Of a DNA stretch of 64,000 nucleotides, positions 44,601-54,413 are shown one piece after another (position 1 is the stretch's first letter; every line of letters starts with the position of its first letter). The notes beneath the pieces are model-generated. The model worked only from the letters and a program-made list of their open reading frames with translations, was not told the DNA's origin and ran no database searches. Both the position numbers and the translations under genes were made by a program. The DNA comes from Ischnura elegans (taxonomy: Eukaryota > Arthropoda > Insecta > Odonata > Coenagrionidae), in NCBI RefSeq assembly GCF_921293095.1, contig NC_060258.1, positions 4,216,001-4,280,000 of the forward strand. Reading direction: 5' to 3'.

Positions 44601-45429
44601 TGGTACAAGATGAGAGTGGCGGATCTATGGGGAGGGGAGATGCTTAGGAGTCGTAACATACGCTATAGATAAAAATTGAAATTTTCATGTGTCACTACTT
44701 TGACGTAAAGCAGATAGCTAAATTTTCCGGTAAATTTACCAACTATAACGAGTCAAAATAAAAGTAATTTTTAACCTTTAGAGCCTATTTTAACGCTTTG
44801 GCACTGATAAAACGATCTACTACGCCTGCATAATATAGTGTCTTTTTTATCAAAGAATTAGTCTAAAACAGCCGTTTTTGAGTCTGGAAAATCCTAACTT
44901 TCAAAATCCCCGAACCCCCCTTCGGCTAGGGGGATATTCCCGAAATAGTAATTCACGAAGATACCCCCACCTAGTTGGTGCAGATCTAGATCCGTCTTAG
45001 CTAGATTTTAAACCCTTGTGGTTCATCAAGGATGTCAACGCGGGAAAAAAAGGACTTCAATGAAGCCGCAACCCAAGACTAGAGCTCGGGCATTGCAAGG
45101 GGGGGGGGCGTGTGACTCTGGCGAAGATTTGAGAGGGGAGCAGAAAATTTTGAAACATTTACTAGAAAAGTTATTTAACTTTCATAATTAAATTAGTTAG
45201 CCAAAATAATTAAAAAATCATTTTAAACTCATATTAATAAAAGTTCTCCACAGCATACATACGGCGAGTAATTTCAACTAACGCACCATAAAAAATGGAT
45301 TACAGAGGTATTATATTTTAGGGGTGGAAGAGAGAAGGGGATCACGGGAGGGATAGTGGCAAACTGATCGTTGTACCCCCTGAAAAAAGTCCTAGTTATG
45401 CCCCCTTCACGACCGGTTAAGAGTCTTAA

Positions 45430-45520
45430 CCCTGCCCTAAAGACTCGCATGGCGGTATGACCGCAGTTCGATTCCCGGTTCAGGAGATTTTTTTCTCATG
45501 GCAATTCTTGTATATTTGGT
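45430..45520 (+). repeat. tRNA-derived SINE piece (plus)
   Basis: It has GCAGTTCGATTCCCGGTTCAGG (box B) followed by TTTTTTTCTCATGGCAATTC, in opposite orientation to the copy at 44475-44600. Confidence 0.55.
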
Positions 45521-45899
45521 AATTTTTGGTTAGTGAGTAATCATTTCCATCGAAAAATGTTTTGCAATAGGGTCCAAAATCAATCGCCTTAGGACTAATT
45601 TTCTCGAGACCTCGGTAAAATAAATATCCTCGCTTTTTCTCATACATCATTATTTCTCCCCTGCCAAATACCCTAAAGGTGGCTTGCTGGGTATTATGCA
45701 GATTTACAAGTATTAGAAAGAATTTAGAGCCTCTCTCAAGATAAAAATAACGTAATTTCATCAGTTGCGTTGCTATTTCCCGTAAGATCTCATGTAATTC
45801 ATGTTCTCAAAAGAGCGCCTCTACCGGCCGAAGACTCAACTACGTGCCCTGTCCCAGCTTTTTCCCTACGTTGGACGGCCTTGTATATTACGTAGGCTA

Positions 45900-46412
45900 C
45901 GGCAAAACACTTTTGCTGATAACCCTTTTGTCAGTACATCCGCCTCCTGTTCAGAGGAAGGCACATATTCAATGTAGATAACCTTAGAGCTATACAAGTC
46001 TTTTACAAACTGATATTTTATATCAATGTGTTTCATGTGTTTTCTCTTCCAATTTTCTACAGTCTGAATACATGATTGATTATCTTGGAAAATTGTTATT
46101 GGATCCTTCATATTAACATTCATTTCAGACATCAACACTTTAAACCATAACACTTCAGTCGCAGCTGCCGCTAAAGCAACATACTCAGCCTCAGTAGAAG
46201 ACAATGCTACTGTACTTTGTTTCTTTGTGTTCCATACAACTAGCGTAAAGGAAGATTGGGGAAGACATGGTGTACAACCAATAACGAATAATTCTTGTAT
46301 TATTAATCCTTGAAAATGATAGTGTATCAAAACTAGTTAGCCAATAAATTTGAGCTGTAGAAAAGCAAAGCTTTATCATGCCTTTACTTATAGTTACAAA
46401 GGAATTGTACAA
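45900..46412 (-). pseudogene. copia RNase H, 3' end of pol
   Basis: The minus strand reads WNTKKQSTVALSSTEAEYVA, then FQDNQSCIQTVEN, KHIDIKYQFVKD, and YVPSSEQEADVLTKGLS: copia RNase H with its terminal ADxLTK motif. Upstream of 46330 the homology continues in another frame and fades. The last codons lie beyond the inserted transposon, at 42630-42590. Confidence 0.88.
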
Positions 46413-46897
46413 TGTGAAGGCCTCAACAATCTAGTGCATCAAAATGTTATGCGCTTCGAGAAGTCAGTCACCTTTTTAGGTGTTTGAGTTTTTAAATAAT
46501 AAATCAGGACGAGTTTATTGAACTATTACTTGAATCCAGTGCTCTTATAGTCGCAAAATTATTCAACTCAGCAATGAATTTTTTATCATAACTTGATCCT
46601 CTTGAACAAAGCACGTGGTTACTTAGTCTTTGCTGCTGAAGTGCTCTTTGTTAGAATAAACTGTTGAGTTAATATTTGTCTTTAAATAGTCAAGTACAAC
46701 ACAAAAGTTGAGGAGAAAAGTGATTGTCGAATAAAAATTTTACTTTAATTTTTCATCTTAGTCAAATCAAGTGTACAAGTGCCTGAAATTAGCAAGCATG
46801 AAATTAGCTAAACATTCTTGTTTAATTTCATGCTTGATAAAGCCATTTAAAGTGATGCTTGTGAATGTGGTGAAGCTAAAGGTTTGTTTCTTTACAG
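46413..46897. other. intergenic/intronic, no feature
   Basis: No coding signal. It directly precedes the BEN exon and probably belongs to its upstream intron. A direct repeat of ATGAAATTAGCTAAACATTCTTG/TTAATTTCATGCTTG type is present near 46798-46830. Confidence 0.45.
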
Positions 46898-47123
46898 GCT
46901 ATACCTTTGGGACAGTCCGAAATTTTTGTAAATGCAGCAAATTTGAGGATGACGTCCAATTCCTCCACCTCTGCCACCATGTTGGCAAGAGGCTTACTGG
47001 AGCTAACATTCACGAAAGATGCTCTCCAGAATTGCTCCATCAGGGGGCGTAGTTCCAACGGCCGTGGGAGCAACAATGAGAAGCGGGAGGCCTTGTTCCA
47101 GCCAGGGGTTAATGCTATTACAG
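46898..47123 (+). CDS. BEN-domain protein, penultimate exon
   Basis: Acceptor TTTGTTTCTTTACAG, phase-0 entry, phase-1 exit at GTAATA (47124). It encodes about 75 residues with the BEN pattern: LGQSEIFVNAANL, then SATMLARGLLELTFTKDALQ, then a basic loop and LFQPGVNAITG, corresponding to the (A)RxLLxxxF(T/S)xEEL core and the LDPxxxxAI helix. BEN domains bind DNA or chromatin partners in transcriptional repression. Upstream exons were not found in the window; the P-like and copia elements may occupy its introns. Confidence 0.75.
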
Positions 47124-47800
47124 GTAATAGCAGACCTTTGTCAAGTTAATTTCACATGCAATGCAATTAGCAAAGGTGTACTTCATTTCATCATATAATG
47201 GAAATTTATTTACGATCCTCGAATAGTTTTCTGTCCCAAAAAATTACTGACATATTCAAACTATTGGGTTATGGAAAATGAAAGAATAAGCTATATTGGG
47301 CTCACTGGATATATTTAATTGGTATGACCTGTGTTTCATAGCATGGTTACATTGTCAGGTGACTGATCATGCATGTTTCTCTTTATATAACAAGTCAACA
47401 GTAAAGGTATCTAATTGTTGGATAGGGTTGGGAAGAGATGGGGGGAAAGGAGTGGCCCTAGCTTGGATGGAGGGATTTCCCGGCATTGATGGATAATTCA
47501 GGGGAGAGAGGGGGTGGGCTAAGTGGCTGAGGAAATGAGAGGCTAAAATCACTAACTTCATTGGGAATTTAACCTTTTGTTATTTGATCATATAATACAA
47601 CCAGGGTGGGACTGGGTTCTTCTGCAAGAACCAACTATTTTCTTGGAGGTTAACAGTCCGTTGCTGCTGTGGATTACATTATGAGTTTTCCTTTGGAATG
47701 TGCTAATGGGATTGTTACAGTAGAGTTGAAATTGGTATATAATAGAATTATGATAATCTCTATAGTCACAGGCTCAACTTTGTGGAAGTTCATTTCAATG

Positions 47801-48693
47801 AATAAAAACGAACAAACTTTGTATTAATCCACCAATTTGTTTACGCGATACGAGTAGTTTCGACGCAGTGGCGTCACCCTCAGGTACAAATGTTACCAGC
47901 AATCAAACATCCTTATATATAATATGGTCTCTGTGGGGGAGGAAGAAGGTAAGTGGAAGGGGTGGCTGGGAAATCTGAAGTAGGTGATTGGGCGGGTGGT
48001 GAGAGTTGGAGAGGGGAGGGATTAATACAAAGAAACGGAAGGTTGTTGGTGACTAAGGTAATGATGGAGGTGTCCTTGGGAGTGGGGGAAGGGGAAGGAT
48101 TATGGGTTGTTGGTATTTGCATGAGGTTCAGGGAGGCTATTAGGAGGGGGGAAAGGTTTTCAAAAAGGATATCATTAAGAAGGGGACGTTTCTTGATGAG
48201 TCTTCTATTCTCCAACTCTTCAATCTTGTTCATTCTTCTGCCTTTTTCCTTCCTGTGTAGAATTTTTGGAATGAAATCACTGTTGTGGTTCTCCTCCCAC
48301 AAGTGCTTAGCAAAGTGGGATTGGGAGAGGTTACAAGTCCTAAAACTCCCCTCGTGTTCCTCCTCTCTCTGCCGGAAAGTGCGGCCCGTTTGTCTGATGT
48401 ATGCTGCAGAGCATTTATTGCATTCCAATAAATAAATGCCACTATTGTCCAATGGCTCACTCCTCTCCTTCAAAGGAGGAAACATTTAAGTGGAGGAAGT
48501 TACCTTTCTATGGTGTTTTATCACAGAAAGTGAGCCACCTTTTCCCTGAATACCTTTACAAGATTCCTTTTTATAACTACAACAACATGAAAAGAATTTT
48601 TAATAACACTAAGGATGACGCCGCTGCATCGAAAATAGTCGTACCGCGTAAATAAATTTGTGGATAAATACAAAGTTTGTTCGTTTTTATTCA
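47801..48693 (-). mobile_element. Penelope-like retroelement fragment with inverted terminal copies
   Basis: The minus-strand body carries a GIY-YIG endonuclease domain. The 3' tail (47884-47801, minus) reappears inverted at 48609-48693 on the plus strand, with shared GGRTGACGCC.CTGC.TCGAAA and CAAAGTTTGTTCGTTTTTATTCA. Inverted or direct terminal copies (pseudo-LTRs) are known in Penelope elements. The reverse transcriptase is missing. Confidence 0.8.
47913..48485 (-). pseudogene. Penelope GIY-YIG endonuclease domain
   Basis: The N-terminal part reads SGIYLLECNKC, AYIRQTGRTFRQREEEH, then SHFAKHLWEENHNSDF: GIY, a YIG changed to YIR, the conserved Arg and the CC..HH-type positions of Penelope endonucleases. 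The C-terminal half (Pro/Ser-rich) is probably non-coding read-through. The YIG change and 5' truncation make activity unlikely. Confidence 0.82.
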
Positions 48694-49160
48694 ATGGAAT
48701 TATGGATTGGAACCATGAAATGGATGTAGGTAGAAACAAGAGTTTTGAGGTAAACAGAAGTATAGTGAATGGGTACATTGATTCATGTTTTCTATTGAAT
48801 GCTTTCACAATGTAGTCATGCCCAAATTAACATAAAGTTACGCACTACAAAATAGCAGAGTAAGTGGTTTTATAAATACAATGTGACAGGCTGGCTATGG
48901 CTGCAAAAAATAATGTAACCTTCTTACTGTCAAGGAGACTGCACATCAGCGATGCTTGTGCTGGAAATGCCTAAGCCACGGTCTGAAACCTCGGGTTAAA
49001 TGCTGGAAAAGTGCATGGCTTTTGTCACCATGAGAATGCTAAAAAATAAACTATTATAGATTTTAGAAATTAGGAATATTGAAATTAAGAAATGAGTGCT
49101 TATTTACCCCTAATATGACTTCCCATGTTACTAAAGTATTTGATTTTCCATATTTTCCAG

Positions 49161-49273
49161 ATTTTGTGTTGAGCCATGCAGGGTCATGTAGCTGGAAGGC
49201 CTGCAATGTGTCGGATTTGGTGTCTGCGATGGGGAAGAAATTGAATGAAATAAGGGCTACCTGTACTTTGTAG
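49161..49273 (+). CDS. BEN-domain protein, last exon
   Basis: Acceptor CATATTTTCCAG, phase 1 (G|AT gives Asp), matching the previous exon. It encodes DFVLSHAGSCSWKACNVSDL and then LVSAMGKKLNEIRATCTL before TAG at 49271-49273. The closing W...L...I..KL..IR fits the end of a BEN domain. The poly(A) signal AATAAA is at 49305. Confidence 0.75.
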
Positions 49274-49416
49274 GCGTTTTTAATGCATAATTAATTTGTT
49301 TATGAATAAACGTTTTACTTTCAATTGATAATGAAATAAGGGCTACCTGTACTTTGTAGGCGTTTTTTAATGCATCATTAATTTGTTTATGAATAAATGT
49401 TTTACTTTCAATTAAT
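49244..49416. repeat. 86-bp tandem duplication over the BEN stop and poly(A) site
   Basis: 49244-49329 is repeated at 49330-49416 with few differences. Each copy contains the last codons, the TAG and an AATAAA (49305, 49392). Confidence 0.92.
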
Positions 49417-49719
49417 TACATGCTATTCTTAATTTCCACTGTTTAACCTGAGAATCCCCTATTTATCATTTAAACACATCTGGTATTGAATGGTTGGTTA
49501 GTTTTCAGTTTAACAATGTTTAAAGGATTATAATGTTATATTTTGGACAGCATTCACTCCATTTTTATTTATGCCTTTGTATGCATGTGGGTTCCTAGAG
49601 GAAGTGTGGTAAGGGAAATGGTCTGTTGGAATAATTTTTATGAGTGTTTCCTTATGACCTGAGATGAAATGAGGAAGAAAATGGGTAGTATTACTCCACC
49701 TATTTTGGATGAGGTATTC
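49417..49719. other. 3' flank of the BEN gene, no feature
   Basis: AT-rich; no coding signal. Confidence 0.5.
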
Positions 49720-50240
49720 CTAGGTCTTCTTTTATGCAGTCCCTATACAATTCTTATTCAGCCCGTATACAATTTTATGCAGCCCATGTTCAATTCTTAT
49801 ACAGCCTGTATATAATTTGTATAACAATATAAATTTTTATGCACTCATTTTTGTATATAACTTTTATACAGACTATACAGTTTTATATAACAACGTAAAT
49901 TTCTACATACTCATTTTTGTATATAACTTGTATACAGACTGTATACAATTTTATACAGCCCATCCACAAATCTTATACAGCCCATGTTCAATTCTTATAC
50001 AGCCCATGTACAATTCTTATACAGCATGTATATAATTTGTATAAAAATGTATATTTTTATACAAATTGTATACACTCATTTTTGTATATAACGTATACAG
50101 ACTGTATAAAAACTGTAAAGAGATTTTATACAATCTGTATAGAGACTGTATACAACTTGTATATTATTCTATACAGAATGTAACCAAAATTTGTATGCAA
50201 TTTTATACAGGTTTTATGCAATTTTTTCATAGGGGATTTT
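49720..50240. repeat. AT-rich degenerate satellite
   Basis: About 520 bp of imperfect units built from TATACAG, CCCATGTACAATTCTTATACAG and TTGTATATAA. Unit lengths vary from about 20 to 60 bp. Open frames here (Tyr/Asn/Ile-rich) are by-products of the repeat. Confidence 0.85.
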
Positions 50241-51119
50241 CATCTAGGGAAAGTTTCCCCAAGTACCAAATGGCTATGAATGCTCTCCTCGAGCCTTCAT
50301 TGGAGCGCCTCAGAGGTGCCTTGAATGATATTCCGAAGGGACTCAAGGAATTGAGAAGATCAAATATGTAATTTATATACCTAATGAAGATAACAGTTTG
50401 TTCAGATCCCTGAAAATTGTCCAAGTGTATATGGTTTGCACAATATTCCAATGCATTTGCCACTGAATCACTGAAAACTTGAGCCGCTGGCGTAACCCTC
50501 ATTTTGTTGCTCTTCCAATTAATGTGGCAAGAGTTCAGGCTGTTTGCAAGTCGCAAACCCTCACTGCTTGGCAGTTTATACAGAGCTTCTATGTATGACC
50601 ATCTAATTGCCCTCCCTTCATATTAAATGACCCTTGCATCTGTTAGAGTGTTTTGGATCAATTTTAGCATGTGGCAGGGATCCAAGAAAATGTTCATTGC
50701 TGAGTCCTCTTCAAAGGGGTGTTGAAAGGACACCTTTAAATTGGAATTTTCAGCTATATTGGCACCTACAGCTGATGCCATGGTGATGTTGCTGGCTGAA
50801 CCATCAAACGTTAAAGAAGCAACATGCACCCCTATGGCATGTAGCTTCTCGAGAGCCACAACAATTAAATTGGCCCTCTCAAGACCAGAGAGCGATTCAG
50901 CAAAGAAATATCCACATGGGATCTTCCAATGGCTGTGCACATGATGACACATGCCATCTTGGCCTTGGGAAGGAAGTCATTGTCTACTTCTGTCCCCCCG
51001 TCTACATAGGCCTCAGCCTTCACTCCATCAAACCCCTCAGTCTCTGTCAACGACATATCATCCATTGATAGGCAGACAAATGGTGTGACACCTCTAGGAG
51101 AGGAACGAAAAGCATGCAT
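50230..51119 (-). pseudogene. P-element-like transposase remnant 2
   Basis: The minus strand reads CLSMDDMSLTETE, then after a frameshift HWKIPCGYFF, LTFDGSASNITM, FLDPCHMLKLIQNTL, a stop at 50623-50625, and further SSSVA-like and RYINYIFDLLNS blocks. The order equals the transposase at 39.6-41.6 kb with roughly half of the residues shared, so it is another branch of the same family. It is cut at its 3' side by the satellite and at its 5' side abruptly by the LINE at 51121. Confidence 0.88.
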
Positions 51120-51120
51120 C

Positions 51121-51811
51121 TTGATTCCAGGGTAGTGTCATTGGCCCACTCCTATTCCTTCTTTATATATAAGACATTGGCGAAGTAGTGCAGAGTAAGT
51201 TACGATTATTTGCAGACGACTCTGTAGTTTACAGAGAAATCCGTTCCAGCAAAGATATAGATGAACTAACGAATGACCTTGCTGCTATCCAAGCTTGGTG
51301 CGATGCTTGGCAGTTAGAACTAAATTTGGAAAAATGCGTCGTAATGAATTTCTGGAAGAAGAATAACTCCCTACAGCGTAACTATATAATTCGGGGCACT
51401 GAATTAAAGGCAGTTGAATCCGTGAAATATCTAGGGGTTAGACTCAATAATGATCTATCGTTGAATAAACATATTCGAGAAATAAACGGTCAAGCTAATC
51501 GTAAAATGGGTTTTGTTAAAAGAATATTAGGAAAGTGCGACGACAAAGTGAGAGAAATTAGCTACTTTTCCCTCGTTAGACCACATTTGGAATACGCTGT
51601 CAGTGTTTGGGACCCTCATGAAAAAGGTTTGATAACAGAGTTAGATCGCGTGCAAAGAAGAGCTGCCAGGTATGTGAAAGGTCGTTACGATAGTCTTTTT
51701 AGTGTAACTGACCTCTTATATAAACTCGGATGGGAATCTCTGTCGGATCGTAGATTGAAAAATAGACTAAACCTTTTAAATAAATTCAAGAGCAGTGTCT
51801 TTTCTGACTAA
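51121..51811 (+). pseudogene. LINE reverse transcriptase C-terminal fragment
   Basis: It begins QGSVIGPLLFLLYI, then a stop where YIND normally has Asn, then the catalytic RLFADDSVVY, LELNLEKC, VKYLGVRL, RKMGFVKRIL, RPHLEYAVSVWDP, QRRAARYVKGRY, LGWESLSDRR. From 51188 to the stop at 51809-51811 it is intact. It is a jockey/CR1-type LINE related to the fragment at 22.2-23.1 kb but better preserved. Confidence 0.9.
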
Positions 51812-52438
51812 GTTAAGTTTAAATAATGATCAGAATCATAAGAAGGTACCATATTATTTATGTTCACGTCACCAATAACACTAACATTACCTTTTAAACT
51901 ATACATTAGCGGTTCAAATTCAGTTAAAAATTTTGATACCGGAAAATTTTTATCTCTATAAAGAGGAATTAACTGTAACTTAAAGTTTGAGGGCCACTTG
52001 AACAAAATCAGCGGTGACTGCTTGAACAACAGTAGAGTAGCAATCTATTTTCATTTGCACATAAACAATAATACCTCTCGCTCGACTACTATTACTAAAT
52101 TGGGCAAAGTATTTATAACCTTTTAATTTGTAATAGTTAAGTCCATGTTCACAAAACCATATTTCACTTAATATGATTATAGTCGGTAAATAAGAAAGGC
52201 TATGTATATGCGTTTCAAATAAATCAAAATTTGCTCTGAGACTACGGATATTTTGGTGTATAATACTTAACATACTACTGTGAAACGTCTTACTATTAGT
52301 GCAATCTGACATTCTTAATTTTATAAAAAAATGTATATCGTCCAAAGTCGTCAAAACAAACACTGGTTCTTGCAGAGAACAATCCAAATGACCAATGATC
52401 AGAATACAACATTGGTCAATAATATAAACAAAAAACAT
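51812..52438 (-). pseudogene. LINE endonuclease (AP-endonuclease-like) fragment, inverted
   Basis: The minus strand reads LSIIHQNIRSLRANFDLFE, IIILSEIWF, YKYFAQFSNSSRARGIIVYV: the N-terminal half of the EEP endonuclease of non-LTR elements (QNIRSL, ILSE, GGxxxYV). After a frame change near 52000 the minus strand continues with IPLYRDKNFP and VIGDVNINN. It abuts the reverse transcriptase fragment in opposite orientation. Confidence 0.85.
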
Positions 52439-52759
52439 TCCAAATCTTCATTCTGAATCACTAACATCGTTCTCTTTGGATAAATTTTCCTGTGTTCTAA
52501 ACTCGTGTTCTACCAAGTTCTACGCGCATCAACTACTGCGCATACGGCGCTTTCCATTCGTGGCTGGCTAGAAGTTGACTAGAGTTAACACAAGGTGACA
52601 CGAGAGTTGCCTGAATAGAAAGCACCCATTGACCCTCAAATGAGTGGAGTGGAGTATGTTCCTGGAATACCGATCAACAATCACTCATTTTGAGAATGAG
52701 TGGTCTTTCGAATGAGTGCGAGTGATCATTTGGAGCGAGTGTCGTTCTGGAATATGTCC
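52439..52759. other. no gene; ATGAGTG-rich patch
   Basis: At 52638-52740 several copies of (A)ATGAGTG/CACTCATT alternate on both strands. No other feature. Confidence 0.45.
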
Positions 52760-53292
52760 CTAAAGCCCGTGTGACACTTTCCAATTTATTGGCCAATAAA
52801 TCGGCACGCAATATTGCTAAAATATTGGGTGCTGCGTTTCATATGACACGTATCAATATTTACACCAATATTGCCCAAAATAGTGTTCTGATGCCCCGCT
52901 AGAGAGCACCATTGTTCTTCGATGATTTTTAGTTGCGTGGGCATTCATGTGATTTGTATGCTTCAATCAAGAGTGAAACAACTTCTTTCGTTCACATTTT
53001 ATACACTTCAATTGAATTTTAGGAAAAAACAATGTTCTGCATCAAACCTGATGTTTTGCAAAGAGAATCAAAAGAAAAAGCTCTTGTTTAGGCCATTAGG
53101 AGTCAACAAAACTGACTTCTGATTGGAGATTGGCCGCGATAAAATAGAACCTATTCTAAAACCAAAATTAGGTGAGAAATTGTGTCTAATATTGTGGAAA
53201 GGATATTGTAATAGAAATTAGTGTGTCAGTAGGACCACAATCCAATATCCAATAGATTGGCCAATAAATTTGGAAATGTCATTCGGGCTCAA
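52760..53292. mobile_element. 533-bp MITE
   Basis: The left end CTAAAGCCCGTGTGACACTTTCCAATTTATTGGCCAATA matches the inverted right end (CTTGAGCCCGAATGACATTTCCAAATTTATTGGCCAATA) at most of 39 positions. No transposase is inside. The target duplication is unclear. Confidence 0.78.
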
Positions 53293-54136
53293 GGGCCGTA
53301 TTATCTGGTATGGTATTTGGAGGAGGTGACAGACAGCTGAGATCACTTACGCCCTGAGGCAAGGTAAAGAAAGACGGAGAGTAACCCGGCGTCGGCATTC
53401 GCCTGCTCTCAACGAAAGGCACCAAGGGGACCACGCCTTAACGTCCCATCTGACGGACAGAGTGCTGTGCTTGAAATGTTCCGGATTTAAATGCTGGTGA
53501 TTGGTCACCCCGTGCCAAACCAACACCACCTAGAGAGAAGGCCTGAGGGCTCGAGCGTGACGTCACAACCCGAAGGCCGTCCGGCCGATTGTGAACCATT
53601 CATCGTACTGAAAGCTCGTCTCTTGCATATGTACGGGAATTATCTATTTCATACAACTCCGAAAATTAGAGGATGAATATAACTAGTACAACCGCGTATT
53701 TATCATAGCCATTAAATTCGCATCTATGCAAACCATGAACCACTCAATGAAATTTTACCGTTAATGCATATTTTTTACTTTTAAACAAACCGTAGAAAGC
53801 CGCACTTTTTACTAAATATCAGAACTCATTAGTCGGATTCGTGAGATAGTAGCGACTTAATCAAACTTTTTTCACCATCGGAAAGCTTTTATAAAAATAC
53901 TAAATAATCTTCGAAGAATTTTAACAGGAACTAGTCAAATTTCACTTACCATATATGAATCTTGCGTTGATTCGAGGTTCTCAAAGAAAAACAATGCGAA
54001 CGTGCGATTAAATAAGACACCAGGATCAAATAAAAAAATACTGTAATAAATAATAAAGAAAGCTAATTTATTATATCTCTATATTTATTGATGCTGAATC
54101 ACTTCACAAATTTCATTATCTTTCTTGCATTATTAA
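53293..54136. other. intergenic; GC-rich patch 53370-53600
   Basis: The patch is richer in GC and CpG than its surroundings but shows no protein or RNA motif. The rest is AT-rich. Confidence 0.4.
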
Positions 54137-54371
54137 AGGCCTGTTTACACAATACATTAACACATAAGAGTTAATGTACGTTTGCGGGAATGATTTTGGT
54201 GAACCGGAACGGAACATGTAAGAATCCATGAACCAAATTAGAACAGGTTCTATTTTCTGTGCATGCATTCGCACAAGTTGGGTGGTTACACGGTGCATAT
54301 TTGCGTTCATTCTCGCGATCATACATTTAGACATTAACCCGTACGTGTTAATTTATCGTGTAAACAGGCCT
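54137..54371. mobile_element. PIF/Harbinger-like MITE, copy B (intact ends)
   Basis: AGGCCTGTTTACACAATACATT at the left and its complement at the right (GTGTAAACAGGCCT), flanked by TAA on both sides (54134-54136, 54372-54374). A 3-bp TWA duplication and 235-bp size suggest PIF/Harbinger. It is the same family as 4287-4515. Confidence 0.82.
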
Positions 54372-54413
54372 TAACATGAGAGCATTCGTCATTATTTCTA
54401 CAACAGTATTTTT

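Larger units (their letters stand above)
42631..45899. mobile_element. TIR DNA transposon of unidentified superfamily, 5-bp TSD
   Basis: Ends are CCGTAGCCTACG-ATATTCAT-AAGGCCGTCCAACGT and the inverted CCGTAGCCTACG-TAATATAC-AAGGCCGTCCAACGT: 30 of 35 positions identical. The direct flanks are CAAAA on both sides. Weaker subterminal similarity continues (GGCGCT.TTTTGAG.ACA). I cannot match the termini to a superfamily. The interior holds two unassigned minus-strand open stretches, a MITE-like repeat and two SINE pieces. It interrupts the copia element described above. Confidence 0.8.
42337..46412 (-). mobile_element. second copia element (minus), interrupted by a DNA transposon
   Basis: LTR 42337-42582, internal 3' end 42583-42630, then pol 3' end 45900 to about 46412. 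A foreign 3269-bp element occupies 42631-45899. With it removed, the RNase H frame runs straight across the junction to its own stop shortly before the purine tract GAGGAGGGG and the LTR. The 5' part of the retrotransposon is missing. Confidence 0.85.
47124..49160. other. BEN-gene intron containing a Penelope-like fragment
   Basis: The 2-kb intron carries the Penelope-like insertion 47801-48693. The rest has no recognised feature. Confidence 0.6.

Noticed and set aside
47953..48435. 160-codon plus-strand frame in the Penelope-like fragment
   Set aside because: Antisense to the clear GIY-YIG domain.
49817..50371. Tyr/Asn-rich open frames at 49.8-50.4 kb
   Set aside because: They arise from the AT-rich TATACAG satellite and run into the antisense of a P-like transposase.
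51115..52438. Twin-priming inversion of one LINE insertion
   Set aside because: Twin priming places the inverted 5' part upstream of the 3' part; here the order is reversed.
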